From contig JAZRQR010000130.1 in NCBI GenBank assembly GCA_045650025.1, positions 1 to 64,000 on the forward strand: a stretch of DNA of 64,000 bases, written 5' to 3'. Position numbers and translations under genes: made by a program. This document shows positions 16,626 through 24,714 of this stretch, in pieces. The notes beneath the pieces were generated by a model. That model was not told the DNA's origin and did no database searches. It was given only the letters and a program-made list of their open reading frames with translations. Position 1 is the stretch's first letter; each line of letters starts with the position of its first letter. This stretch comes from SVQP01 sp045650025 (GTDB lineage: Bacteria > Bacillota > Clostridia > Oscillospirales > CAG-272).

Positions 16626-16664
16626 TTCGCCGTACCCAACCAAACATAAGGAGATTTCAATCAA

Positions 16665-18947
16665 ATGAGTAATCTGACAGGACTTGAACAGAAAATAGTC
16701 GAAATGGCGGCGCGTATCCGCGAGCTGCGTGAGATCGAGGGTCTGAGCGTTGCCTATATGGCAAACGCCGCAGGCGTCAGCCAGGAGGAATACTTGGATT
16801 GCGAGGCGGGTAAGCACGACCTCAACTTCGCATTTATTTACCGCTGCGCACAGGCGTTGCGCGTGGACGTGACCGAGATTATCGAAGGCTCTGCGCCCAA
16901 GCTGCAGACCTATACCCTGACCCGCCGCGGTGCAGGTCAGAAGATCGAGCAGGCGCACGGCATGAACTATTACAACATGGCGTACACCTTCAAGAGCCGT
17001 ATAGCAGAGCCCCTGTTCGTGCGCGCGACCTACAGCGCCGAAGCTGAGAACGCGCCCATTGCCGTGACCAGCCACCAGGGCCAGGAATGCGATATCGTCA
17101 TTGATGGTCGCCTGAAGGTCCAGATCGGCGATCACGTGGAGATCCTGAGCGCGGGCGATACCATTTACTACGACTCGTCCATCCCCCACGGTATGGTTGC
17201 CGTTGGCGGTAAGGACTGTACCTTCTACGCCATCGTGCTTGACCCCGATGCAGCCGAGCAGATCAAGGCGGTTGAGGTCGGTGCGGCGCCCAAGCTGACC
17301 GTGCGCGACGATCAGAAGCGCGTATGGCAGAATTTCGTGGACGTGACCGAAAACGAGCAAGGCATTCTGCAATCCCTCTCCTTCAAGAATACCGAGCACT
17401 TTAACTTTGCATACGATATCATCGACACGCTGGGCCGCGAGAAGCCCGATAAGCTGGCGATGCTGCACATTGCACAGGACATGACCGAGAGACGCTTCTC
17501 GTTCGGCGACATCAAGCGCGCCTCCTCCCAGTGTGCCAACTACTTCAAGTCGCTGGGCATCAAGAGAGGCGACCGCGTCATGCTGATCTGTAAGCGTCAC
17601 TACCAGTTCTGGTTCTCCATGCTGGCGCTGCACAAGATTGGTGCTGTGGCAATCCCCGCCTCCAACCAGCTGCAGGAGCACGACCTTTCCTACCGCTTTG
17701 GTGCGGCAGGCATCAGCGCCATCATCTGCACCGCAGACGGTGACGTGGCTCGTCAGGTAGAGCTTGCCGAGCAGGGCTGCCCCACGCTAACTGCCAAGAT
17801 CCTGATCGGCGGCGAACGCGAGGGCTGGCGCAACTTTGACGCCGAATATTCCCTGTTCAGCGGCAAGTGGGAGCGCGACGAAAACTCCCCCGGCGGCGAC
17901 GACCTGATGCTCATGTTCTTTACCTCGGGCACGACGGGGTATCCCAAGATCGCAGCGCACAGCTACAAGTACGCGCTGGGTCACTTCCATACCGCAAAAT
18001 ACTGGCATTGCGTAGACCCCGAGGGTCTGCACCTGACCATTTCCGACACCGGCTGGGCAAAGGCAATGTGGGGTAAGATGTACGGTCAGTGGCTGTGCGA
18101 GGCGGCAACCTTTGTATACGACTTTGACCCCTTTGACGCATCCGTCATTCTTCCCATGTTTGCAAAGCACCACATCACCACCTTCTGTGCTCCCCCCACC
18201 ATGTACCGCATGATGATCAAGCAGGATCTGACCAAGTACGATCTTTCCTCGGTCAAGCATGCAGCCATTGCGGGCGAGGCACTCAACCCCGAGGTCTACC
18301 ACCGCTTCAAGCAGCTTACGGGTCTGGAGCTCATGGAAGGCTTTGGTCAGTCCGAGACCACGCTGGTGATCGGTAACCTGGTCGGCATGACGCCCAAGAT
18401 CGGCTCTATGGGCAAGCCCGTTCCCTTGTATGACGTCAGCATCGTGGATCCCGACGGCAATCCCGTTGGAGTGGGCGAGAGCGGCGAGATCGTCATTCGC
18501 ACCGATATTGAGCATCCCAACGGTCTGTTCCAGGGCTACTACAACGCTCCCGAGAAGACCGCAGAGGTATGGCACGACGGCTACTACCACACCGGTGACG
18601 TGGCATGGCGCGACGAGGACGGCTACTACTGGTACGTCGGCCGCGTGGATGACGTTATCAAGTCCTCCGGTTACCGTATTGGCCCGTTTGAGATCGAGAG
18701 CGTCATCATGGAGCTGCCTTACGTACTGGAATGCGGCGTCAGCGCAGCACCCGATGAAATTCGCGGCCAGGTCGTTAAGGCAAGCATCGTGCTCACGGGC
18801 GGCAAGCAGCCCTGTGAGGAGCTTAAGAAAGAAATTCAGGCGTACGTCAAGTCGCGTACCGCCCCCTATAAATACCCCAGAATCGTGGTCTTCTGCGAAA
18901 GCCTGCCCAAAACTACCAGCGGCAAGATCATTCGTAACAAGCTGTAA
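16665..18947 (+). CDS. Acyl-CoA ligase with N-terminal XRE-HTH and cupin domains (paralog 2)
   Basis: 760 residues with the same plan as the gene at 13960: HTH at about 15-70 (YMANAAGVSQEEYLDCEAGK), cupin at about 120-200 (GRLKVQIGDHVEILSAGDTI), AMP-binding domain with FFTSGTTGYPK at about 422, and C-terminal SGKIIRNKL. It is the first gene of the long operon under T-box 2, with start behind AAGGAG. The stop and the next ATG share one base (TAATG). It should feed acyl-CoA to the 2-oxoacid oxidoreductase encoded downstream. The likely acid is a branched short-chain one (isovalerate if the specifier is Leu), but substrate cannot be read from motifs. Confidence 0.88.
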   Translation: MSNLTGLEQKIVEMAARIRELREIEGLSVAYMANAAGVSQEEYLDCEAGKHDLNFAFIYRCAQALRVDVTEIIEGSAPKLQTYTLTRRGAGQKIEQAHGMNYYNMAYTFKSRIAEPLFVRATYSAEAENAPIAVTSHQGQECDIVIDGRLKVQIGDHVEILSAGDTIYYDSSIPHGMVAVGGKDCTFYAIVLDPDAAEQIKAVEVGAAPKLTVRDDQKRVWQNFVDVTENEQGILQSLSFKNTEHFNFAYDIIDTLGREKPDKLAMLHIAQDMTERRFSFGDIKRASSQCANYFKSLGIKRGDRVMLICKRHYQFWFSMLALHKIGAVAIPASNQLQEHDLSYRFGAAGISAIICTADGDVARQVELAEQGCPTLTAKILIGGEREGWRNFDAEYSLFSGKWERDENSPGGDDLMLMFFTSGTTGYPKIAAHSYKYALGHFHTAKYWHCVDPEGLHLTISDTGWAKAMWGKMYGQWLCEAATFVYDFDPFDASVILPMFAKHHITTFCAPPTMYRMMIKQDLTKYDLSSVKHAAIAGEALNPEVYHRFKQLTGLELMEGFGQSETTLVIGNLVGMTPKIGSMGKPVPLYDVSIVDPDGNPVGVGESGEIVIRTDIEHPNGLFQGYYNAPEKTAEVWHDGYYHTGDVAWRDEDGYYWYVGRVDDVIKSSGYRIGPFEIESVIMELPYVLECGVSAAPDEIRGQVVKASIVLTGGKQPCEELKKEIQAYVKSRTAPYKYPRIVVFCESLPKTTSGKIIRNKL

Positions 18948-19609
18948 TGAAGCAAAAACGCATTACCTTGTTCGTGGGACATTACGGCAGCGGAAAAACC
19001 AATCTGGCAGTCAATTACGCCATGCACTTGCACAGGCAGGGTGAGCGCGTGGTGCTGGCAGATATGGACATCGTTAACCCCTACTTCCGCTCCAAGGACA
19101 GCGAAGACGAGCTGCAAGCGCTCGGCATTCAAACGCTCTCCTCCCCTTACGCCAACACCAATCTGGACGCACCCGCCATGCCCGCTTCGTTTTACGGCAT
19201 CTTTGAGCACAAGGATCGCCTGGCGGTGCTTGACGTGGGCGGCGATGACCGCGGCGCGGTGGCGCTGGGCAGATACGTGCCCATGATACGCGAGGAGAAC
19301 GACTTTGAAATGATCTTTGTTGCCAACGCCTATCGCGCGCTGACCCCCGACCCCGAGGACGCCCTTGAGGTGCTGCGCGAGATCGAGCATGCCTGCAAGC
19401 TGCCCGTGACCGCCATTGCCAACAACTCCCACTTGGGCGAATTTACCGATGCGGACACCGTGCTCTCCTCCCAAGGCTACGTGCAAAAGCTTTGCGAGCT
19501 GACCGGGCTGCCGCTGGTGATGACCGCCTTTGAAGAGCGTCTGGCGTCCGAGCTGGCGCATCGCGTGCAAAACCCCTTCCCCATTACCCTACAGAAGAAA
19601 TATTATTGA
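18947..19609 (+). CDS. P-loop ATPase of the MinD/ParA/CobQ type
   Basis: 220 residues. The Walker A motif GHYGSGKTN is at 10-18, followed by LADMDIVNPYF (switch-like) and a Walker B-like LAVLDVGGDD. The start overlaps the preceding stop by one base, so it is coupled to the ligase. It lies between the acyl-CoA ligase and the ferredoxin of the oxidoreductase. A role in assembling or reactivating the Fe-S/TPP enzyme is possible by analogy with ApbC/NBP35-like ATPases, but no CxxC metal motif is present. The function is not established. Confidence 0.7.
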   Translation: MKQKRITLFVGHYGSGKTNLAVNYAMHLHRQGERVVLADMDIVNPYFRSKDSEDELQALGIQTLSSPYANTNLDAPAMPASFYGIFEHKDRLAVLDVGGDDRGAVALGRYVPMIREENDFEMIFVANAYRALTPDPEDALEVLREIEHACKLPVTAIANNSHLGEFTDADTVLSSQGYVQKLCELTGLPLVMTAFEERLASELAHRVQNPFPITLQKKYY

Positions 19610-19633
19610 TTTTACATACGGAGGACCCCTACT

Positions 19634-19840
19634 ATGGCAAAACTCACTATTGACGTCGAGAGATGCAAGGGCTGCGGACTTTGCGTGGCAAACTGTCCCA
19701 AAAAGCTTTTGCACATCGCCAAAGACAAAATCAACTCCAAGGGCCATTGCCCTGCCCAAATCACCGATGAATCCGCCTGCGTGGGCTGCGCAAGCTGCGC
19801 TCTGATCTGCCCGGACTGCGTGATCACGGTAGAAAGATAA
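19634..19840 (+). CDS. 2[4Fe-4S] ferredoxin, delta subunit of 2-oxoacid oxidoreductase
   Basis: 68 residues with two full cluster motifs: CKGCGLCVANCP (11-22) and CVGCASCALICP (49-60). It carries electrons between the TPP enzyme and external ferredoxin. It lies 13 bases before the alpha-subunit gene, and the delta-alpha-beta-gamma order is standard for VOR/KOR operons. The start has GGAGG (19620-19624) in front. Confidence 0.92.
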   Translation: MAKLTIDVERCKGCGLCVANCPKKLLHIAKDKINSKGHCPAQITDESACVGCASCALICPDCVITVER

Positions 19841-19853
19841 GGAGGAGCGAAAC

Positions 19854-20912
19854 ATGTCTGATAAGGTACTTATGAAAGGCAATGAAGCCATTGCCGAGGC
19901 TGCTATTATGGCAGGCTGCCGTCACTATTTCGGCTACCCCATCACCCCCCAGACCGAAATTGCGGCATACATGGCAAAAAAGATGCCCAAGATCCGCGGC
20001 TGCTTCCTGCAGGCTGAAAGCGAGATCGCTGCTATCAACATGGTCTACGGCGTTGCCGCTACGGGCAAGAGAGTTATGACCTCTTCGTCCTCCCCCGGAA
20101 TCTCGCTGAAAAGCGAGGGCATTTCCTACTTGGCAGGCGCTGACCTGCCTGCGCTGATCGTCAACGTCCAGCGCGGCGGCCCCGGCCTTGGCGGTATCCA
20201 GCCCTCTCAGTCCGATTATTTCCAGGCAACCCGCTCCTGCGGTCACGGCGACTTCCACCTGATCGTGCTGGCTCCCAGCTCGGTACAGGAAATGGCAGAG
20301 CTGACCGTTAAGGGCTTTGACCTTGCCGACAAATACCGCATGACCTCCATGATCCTTGCCGACGGTACTATGGGTCAGATGATGGAGCCCGTCTCGCTTG
20401 CCGACATCAAGCCCACCACGGTGGAAAAGCCCTGGGCGGTCACCGGTACCAAGCTGGAGAGAAAGCACAATATCGTCAACTCGCTCTCCTTGATTCCCGA
20501 GGAGCTCGAGCAGCAGAACTTTGACCGCTTCGACCGCTACCGCCTGGTAGAAGAGAACGAGGTCATGTACGAGGAATTTATGATGGAGGATGCAGAGATC
20601 TGCATCGCGGCATTCGGTATTGCCGCTCGCGTTTCCAAGAACGCAGTCATCGCTGCCCGCGAGATGGGCATCAAGGTGGGTATGATCCGTCCCATCACGC
20701 TCTGGCCCTTCCCCAAGCAGGCGTTCCGTAAGGCCGCCGATCAGGTTAAGGCATTTATTTCGGTCGAGCTGTCCATGGGACAGATGATCGACGACATTCG
20801 TCTTGCCGAGGAATGCATTCGTCCCGTATATCTGTGCAACAGAGCGGGCGGTATGATCCCCTCTCCCGAACAGGTACTGGCAAGCATTCAAAGCATTGCA
20901 GGAGGTAACTGA
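19854..20912 (+). CDS. vorB: 2-oxoacid:ferredoxin oxidoreductase alpha subunit (VorB-like)
   Basis: 352 residues with the family opening LMKGNEAIAEAAIMAGCRHYFGYPITPQTE and the Pyr-domain segments SSSSPGISLKSEGISYLAGADLPALIVNVQRGGPG. Together with beta, gamma and delta it interconverts branched 2-oxoacids + CoA and acyl-CoA + CO2 with ferredoxin. VOR versus KOR cannot be separated by motif alone. The neighbouring branched-chain aminotransferase and the Ile/Leu T-boxes favour branched substrates. RBS GGAGG at 19841-19846. Confidence 0.88.
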   Translation: MSDKVLMKGNEAIAEAAIMAGCRHYFGYPITPQTEIAAYMAKKMPKIRGCFLQAESEIAAINMVYGVAATGKRVMTSSSSPGISLKSEGISYLAGADLPALIVNVQRGGPGLGGIQPSQSDYFQATRSCGHGDFHLIVLAPSSVQEMAELTVKGFDLADKYRMTSMILADGTMGQMMEPVSLADIKPTTVEKPWAVTGTKLERKHNIVNSLSLIPEELEQQNFDRFDRYRLVEENEVMYEEFMMEDAEICIAAFGIAARVSKNAVIAAREMGIKVGMIRPITLWPFPKQAFRKAADQVKAFISVELSMGQMIDDIRLAEECIRPVYLCNRAGGMIPSPEQVLASIQSIAGGN

Positions 20913-20914
20913 TC

Positions 20915-21676
20915 ATGGTAGTTTTCAAAAGACCGCACGCACTTGCGGATATGACCATGCATTACTGCCCCGGCTGCACGCACGGTATTGTGCACAGACT
21001 GGTGGCTGAGGTCATGGACGAGCTTGGCATTGAGGGTAAAACGGTAGGCGTTGCGCCCGTCGGCTGCTCGGTTATGGCATATAACTATTTCAATTGCGAT
21101 ATGGTGGAGGCTGCACACGGACGCGCTCCCGCCGTTGCAACCGGACTTAAGAGAGCCAACCCCGAAAACGTGGTATTCACCTATCAGGGTGACGGCGACC
21201 TTGCTTCCATCGGTATGGCAGAGACGGTACACGCCGCTGCACGTAACGAGAATATTACCGTTATTTTCATCAACAACGCCATCTACGGCATGACCGGCGG
21301 TCAGATGGCTCCCACCTCGCTGCCCGGTCAGGTCACCCAGACCTCTCCCTACGGCAGAGATACCGATCATTGCGGCTTCCCCGTTAAGGTTTCCGAGATG
21401 CTCTCGCAGCTGGAAGGCCCGCAGTACATCGAGCGCGTTGCCGTCACCAGCGTTGCAGGCATCCGCAAGGCGAAGAAGGCGATCCTCAAGGCGTTCCAGA
21501 ATCAGGTGGATGGCAAGGGCTTTTCGCTGGTTGAGGTCATCTCCACCTGCCCGACCAACTGGGGCATGACGCCCGAAAAGGCAATGCAGTGGGCTAACGA
21601 GAACATGCTGCCCTACTATCCTCTGGGCGTATACCGTGACCGCGATGCACAGAAGAAGGAGGACGCACAGGCATGA
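20915..21676 (+). CDS. 2-oxoacid:ferredoxin oxidoreductase beta subunit (TPP-binding)
   Basis: 253 residues. It has the beta-subunit opening HYCPGCTHGI with a cluster cysteine pair (CPGC), then APVGCS, and the TPP/Mg motif YQGDGDLASIG ... NNAIYGMTGGQ. It supplies the thiamine-pyrophosphate active site. It starts two bases past the alpha stop, and its stop overlaps the gamma start by four bases, so the subunits are tightly coupled. Confidence 0.92.
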   Translation: MVVFKRPHALADMTMHYCPGCTHGIVHRLVAEVMDELGIEGKTVGVAPVGCSVMAYNYFNCDMVEAAHGRAPAVATGLKRANPENVVFTYQGDGDLASIGMAETVHAAARNENITVIFINNAIYGMTGGQMAPTSLPGQVTQTSPYGRDTDHCGFPVKVSEMLSQLEGPQYIERVAVTSVAGIRKAKKAILKAFQNQVDGKGFSLVEVISTCPTNWGMTPEKAMQWANENMLPYYPLGVYRDRDAQKKEDAQA

Positions 21677-22212
21677 AAACCTTACAGATGTTGATTGCAG
21701 GCTTTGGTGGCCAGGGCGTTCTGTTCCTTGGCAAGATCGTGGCGTATCAGGGTCTGATTGCCGATAAACAGGTCAGCTGGCTGCCCTCCTACGGCCCCGA
21801 AATGCGCGGCGGTACGGCAAACTGCTCCATTATCGTAAGCGACACCCCCGTCGGCTCGCCCATCGTGGCTACCCCCGACTGTCTGGTTGCCATGAACCTG
21901 CCCTCGCTTGACAAGTACGAGGCAGCCGTCGTGCCCGGCGGTAAGATCTTTGTGGACAGCACGCTGATCACCCGTAAGATCGAGCGCGAGGACGTAGACG
22001 CATACTACATTCCCGCAACCCAGATTGCCAACGAGATGGGCATTCCCACGCTGGCAAACATGATCATTCTCGGCAAGGTGCTTGCCGAATACCCCGAGCT
22101 TGGCATGGAGTACCTGGAAGCCGCTATGGGCAAGGTCGTCAGCGCCAAGAGAGCCAACCTGATCGAGCAGAATCTGAACGCCATCAAGCTGGGCTACGAA
22201 TACAAGGCTTAA
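21673..22212 (+). CDS. 2-oxoacid:ferredoxin oxidoreductase gamma subunit
   Basis: 179 residues with the family signature IAGFGGQGVLFLGKI (8-22) and SYGPEMRGGTANCSIIVS. It is the CoA-binding/structural gamma subunit of the complex. It overlaps the beta gene by four bases and is followed after 12 bases by the aminotransferase. Confidence 0.92.
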   Translation: MKTLQMLIAGFGGQGVLFLGKIVAYQGLIADKQVSWLPSYGPEMRGGTANCSIIVSDTPVGSPIVATPDCLVAMNLPSLDKYEAAVVPGGKIFVDSTLITRKIEREDVDAYYIPATQIANEMGIPTLANMIILGKVLAEYPELGMEYLEAAMGKVVSAKRANLIEQNLNAIKLGYEYKA

Positions 22213-22224
22213 GGAGATATTGCC

Positions 22225-23292
22225 ATGTTGGATATCAAAATCATTGAAAACGAGCAGACCTGGGAGCTTCCCGAGGACAGCAAGCTCGGCTTTGGCAGAT
22301 ACTTTACCAACCACATGTTCATGATGGACTATAACAAGCAAGAGGGCTGGCACAATGCGCGCATCGTGCCCTTTGGCACCATTGCGCTGCACCCCGCTGC
22401 TACCGTGCTGCACTACGGCGCGGAGATCTTTGAGGGGCTTAAGGCTTACCGCCGCCTGTCCGACGGCAAGGTGCAGATGTTCCGTCCCATGGAAAACATT
22501 CGCCGCATGAACGTCAGCGCAGAAAGGCTGTGCCTGCCCACCATTCCCGAAGAGGATGCGCTGCAGTGCTACACCGAATTTGTGCGCCACGAGCAGGCTT
22601 GGGTCCCTCACACCGAGGGCACCTCGCTCTACATCCGCCCCTTTATGTTCGGTAACGACCCCTACCTTGGCGTACACGGCGTAAACGAAGCAGTCTTTAT
22701 GATCATCGCTTCCCCCAGCGGCTCCTATTACAAGGAGGGCATCAACCCCGTTAAGATCATGATCGAGGGTGAGGACGTCCGCGCTGTCAAGGGTGGCACG
22801 GGTCACATCAAGTGCGGCGGCAACTACGCTGCCAGCACCAGAGCCGGCGACAAGGCTGAAAAGCAGGGTTACTCGCAGGTGCTTTGGCTGGACGGCGTGG
22901 AGCGCAAGTACATCGAAGAAGTCGGCGCGATGAACGTTATGTTCAAGATCGACGGCGAAATTGTCACCCCCGCGCTGACCGGCTCGATTTTGCCCGGTAT
23001 TACCAGAAAGTCCTGCCTGGAGGTGCTGCGTGACGCAGGCTATTCTGTCAGCGAGCGCCGTATCAGCGTAGACGAGCTGATCGAGGCTGCACAGACAGGC
23101 AAGCTGGAAGAGGCTTGGGGTACCGGCACGGCAGCAGTTGTTTCCCCCATTGGCGAGCTTTGCTACGGCGGCGTTCGCTACCCCGTCAGCGGCGGCAAGA
23201 TCGGCGCTGTCACCCAGTCCCTGTACGATACCCTGACCGGTATTCAATGGGGCAAGATCCAGGATACCAAGGGATGGATCTTAGAAATCTAA
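22225..23292 (+). CDS. ilvE: Branched-chain amino acid aminotransferase
   Basis: 355 residues, a class IV PLP aminotransferase of the IlvE/BCAT type. Visible features are LHYGAEIFEGLKAYR, the PLP-lysine region HIKCGGNYAAS, the EEVGAMNVMF stretch and TGSILPGITRKS. It transfers the amino group between glutamate and branched 2-oxoacids. In this operon it takes the oxidoreductase product (or supplies its substrate). AAGGAGATATT lies in front of the ATG. Confidence 0.94.
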   Translation: MLDIKIIENEQTWELPEDSKLGFGRYFTNHMFMMDYNKQEGWHNARIVPFGTIALHPAATVLHYGAEIFEGLKAYRRLSDGKVQMFRPMENIRRMNVSAERLCLPTIPEEDALQCYTEFVRHEQAWVPHTEGTSLYIRPFMFGNDPYLGVHGVNEAVFMIIASPSGSYYKEGINPVKIMIEGEDVRAVKGGTGHIKCGGNYAASTRAGDKAEKQGYSQVLWLDGVERKYIEEVGAMNVMFKIDGEIVTPALTGSILPGITRKSCLEVLRDAGYSVSERRISVDELIEAAQTGKLEEAWGTGTAAVVSPIGELCYGGVRYPVSGGKIGAVTQSLYDTLTGIQWGKIQDTKGWILEI

Positions 23293-23310
23293 CTAACGGA
23301 GTACACTGCC

Positions 23311-24714
23311 ATGCGCAATCTCATTATTAACGATATCACTCTCTGCACAAAGCTTGCCGCAGACCAGCTCTCGTTCCGCGAAAAGGTGCAGGCTGCCAGA
23401 TTGCTGGGCAAGATGCACGTCTCGCAGATCACGCTGCCCCAGATCAAGAGCCACAAGGCAGACGCGCTGCTGGCGCGCACCGTAGCGTCGGTCATTACCG
23501 ACACGGTGCTCTGCGCACGCGTCAAGCACGACGGCTCGGATGCCGAGGAGGTATACGCCTCGATCAGCGCGGCAAAGAACAAAAAGCTCGCGCTGGCGCT
23601 ACCCACCTCGCAGGCACAGCTGGAGTTCTTATATCACATCAAGCCCGCAAACGCAGCGGGGACCGTGCAAAAGGGTATTTCTGCGGCACGCGCGCTGTGC
23701 GAAAACGTGGAATTCGTGGCGGAGGACGCCATTCGCGGCGACTATGCCATTCTGACCGGCTGCATCAAGGCAGCGATCGAGGCAGGTGCAACCACCGTCA
23801 CCATCTGCGATCCCGAGGGCTATGCCCTGCCCGCAGATATGATCGTTTTTGTACAAAAGCTCAAGGCTGACGTACCCGAGCTGGCAAACGTCACGCTGGG
23901 TCTTTCCTGCTCGGACGCTTGCGGTCTGGCGCTTGCCACCGTACTGGAATCTCTCTCTGCAGGCGTTGGACAGATCGATCTGTGCTGCGCAGGCAATCAG
24001 GCACCGAGCACCGCTGCAACGCTTTCCATTCTCGCGCAGAGATCCGAGGCGCTGGGCGTGAGCACCTGCGTACTCTACACCGAGGCAAAGACCTGCGCTG
24101 CCGATACCGCACGCCTGTTTGACAAAAAGGCAAGCGGCAAGCTGGATACCGCGCTTGCTACCGAGGGGGAGGGCCTGGTTCTGGACGCAAACGTAGACAA
24201 GCACACCGTGCTTGCCGAGGTGGCAAAGCTGGGCTACACGCTTTCCGCCGAGGACGCTAACCGCGTATACGAGGAATGCAAGAGCATCGCGCAGAGCAAG
24301 ACCATTGGCTCGCGCGAGCTGGACACCATTGTGGCAGCCGTTGCCATGCAGGTGCCCTCTACCTATAAGCTGGTCACCTACGTGATCAATAGCGGTAACA
24401 CCTTCTCCTCCTCTGCGCACATCACCGTGGCAAAGGGCGAAAAGACGCTGCAGGCGATCTCCCTGGGCGACGGTCCGATCGACGCTGCCTTCAAGGCGCT
24501 GGAGCAGATCGTTGGCCACCACTACGAGCTGGACGATTTCCAGATCCACGCCGTGACCGAGGGTCGCGAGGCAGTTGGCTCTGCGCTGGTCAAGCTGCGC
24601 TCCGAGCGCGGTCTGCAGGCAGGCCAGGGCGTTTCCACCGACATCATCGGTGCGTCCATCCGCGCATATCTGGATGCGCTCAACAAGATCGTATATGAGG
24701 AGGCACTGGCGTGA
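23311..24714 (+). CDS. LeuA-like protein with degenerate catalytic site and intact regulatory-type domain
   Basis: 467 residues, aligned by eye to 2-isopropylmalate synthase/HMGL-like enzymes: VEFVAEDAIRGDYAILTGCI and ATTVTICDPEGYALP match LeuA's EFSxEDA..D and DTVGY regions. The C-terminal 120 residues match the LeuA allosteric domain (HITVAKGEKTLQAISLGDGP, ALEQIVGHHYELDDFQIHAV). The catalytic motifs are gone: DTTLRDGEQ is DITLCTKLAADQ (8-19), HxHND is SCSD (199-202), GERAGN is NQAPST (229-234), and the HESGIHQ segment is absent. Probably a leucine-sensing or scaffold pseudoenzyme; alternatively a new activity. It ends four bases into the next gene. Confidence 0.75.
   Translation: MRNLIINDITLCTKLAADQLSFREKVQAARLLGKMHVSQITLPQIKSHKADALLARTVASVITDTVLCARVKHDGSDAEEVYASISAAKNKKLALALPTSQAQLEFLYHIKPANAAGTVQKGISAARALCENVEFVAEDAIRGDYAILTGCIKAAIEAGATTVTICDPEGYALPADMIVFVQKLKADVPELANVTLGLSCSDACGLALATVLESLSAGVGQIDLCCAGNQAPSTAATLSILAQRSEALGVSTCVLYTEAKTCAADTARLFDKKASGKLDTALATEGEGLVLDANVDKHTVLAEVAKLGYTLSAEDANRVYEECKSIAQSKTIGSRELDTIVAAVAMQVPSTYKLVTYVINSGNTFSSSAHITVAKGEKTLQAISLGDGPIDAAFKALEQIVGHHYELDDFQIHAVTEGREAVGSALVKLRSERGLQAGQGVSTDIIGASIRAYLDALNKIVYEEALA

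Noticed and set aside
16302..16647. Open frames on both strands within T-box leader 2
   Set aside because: The region is fully explained by promoter, T-box stems and terminator; no ribosome site precedes these frames.
19854..22212. Pyruvate or 2-oxoglutarate oxidoreductase as the specific identity
   Set aside because: Subunit motifs do not separate PFOR-like, KOR and VOR types. The adjoining aminotransferase and T-boxes favour branched 2-oxoacids, so only the general class plus VorB-like alpha is called.
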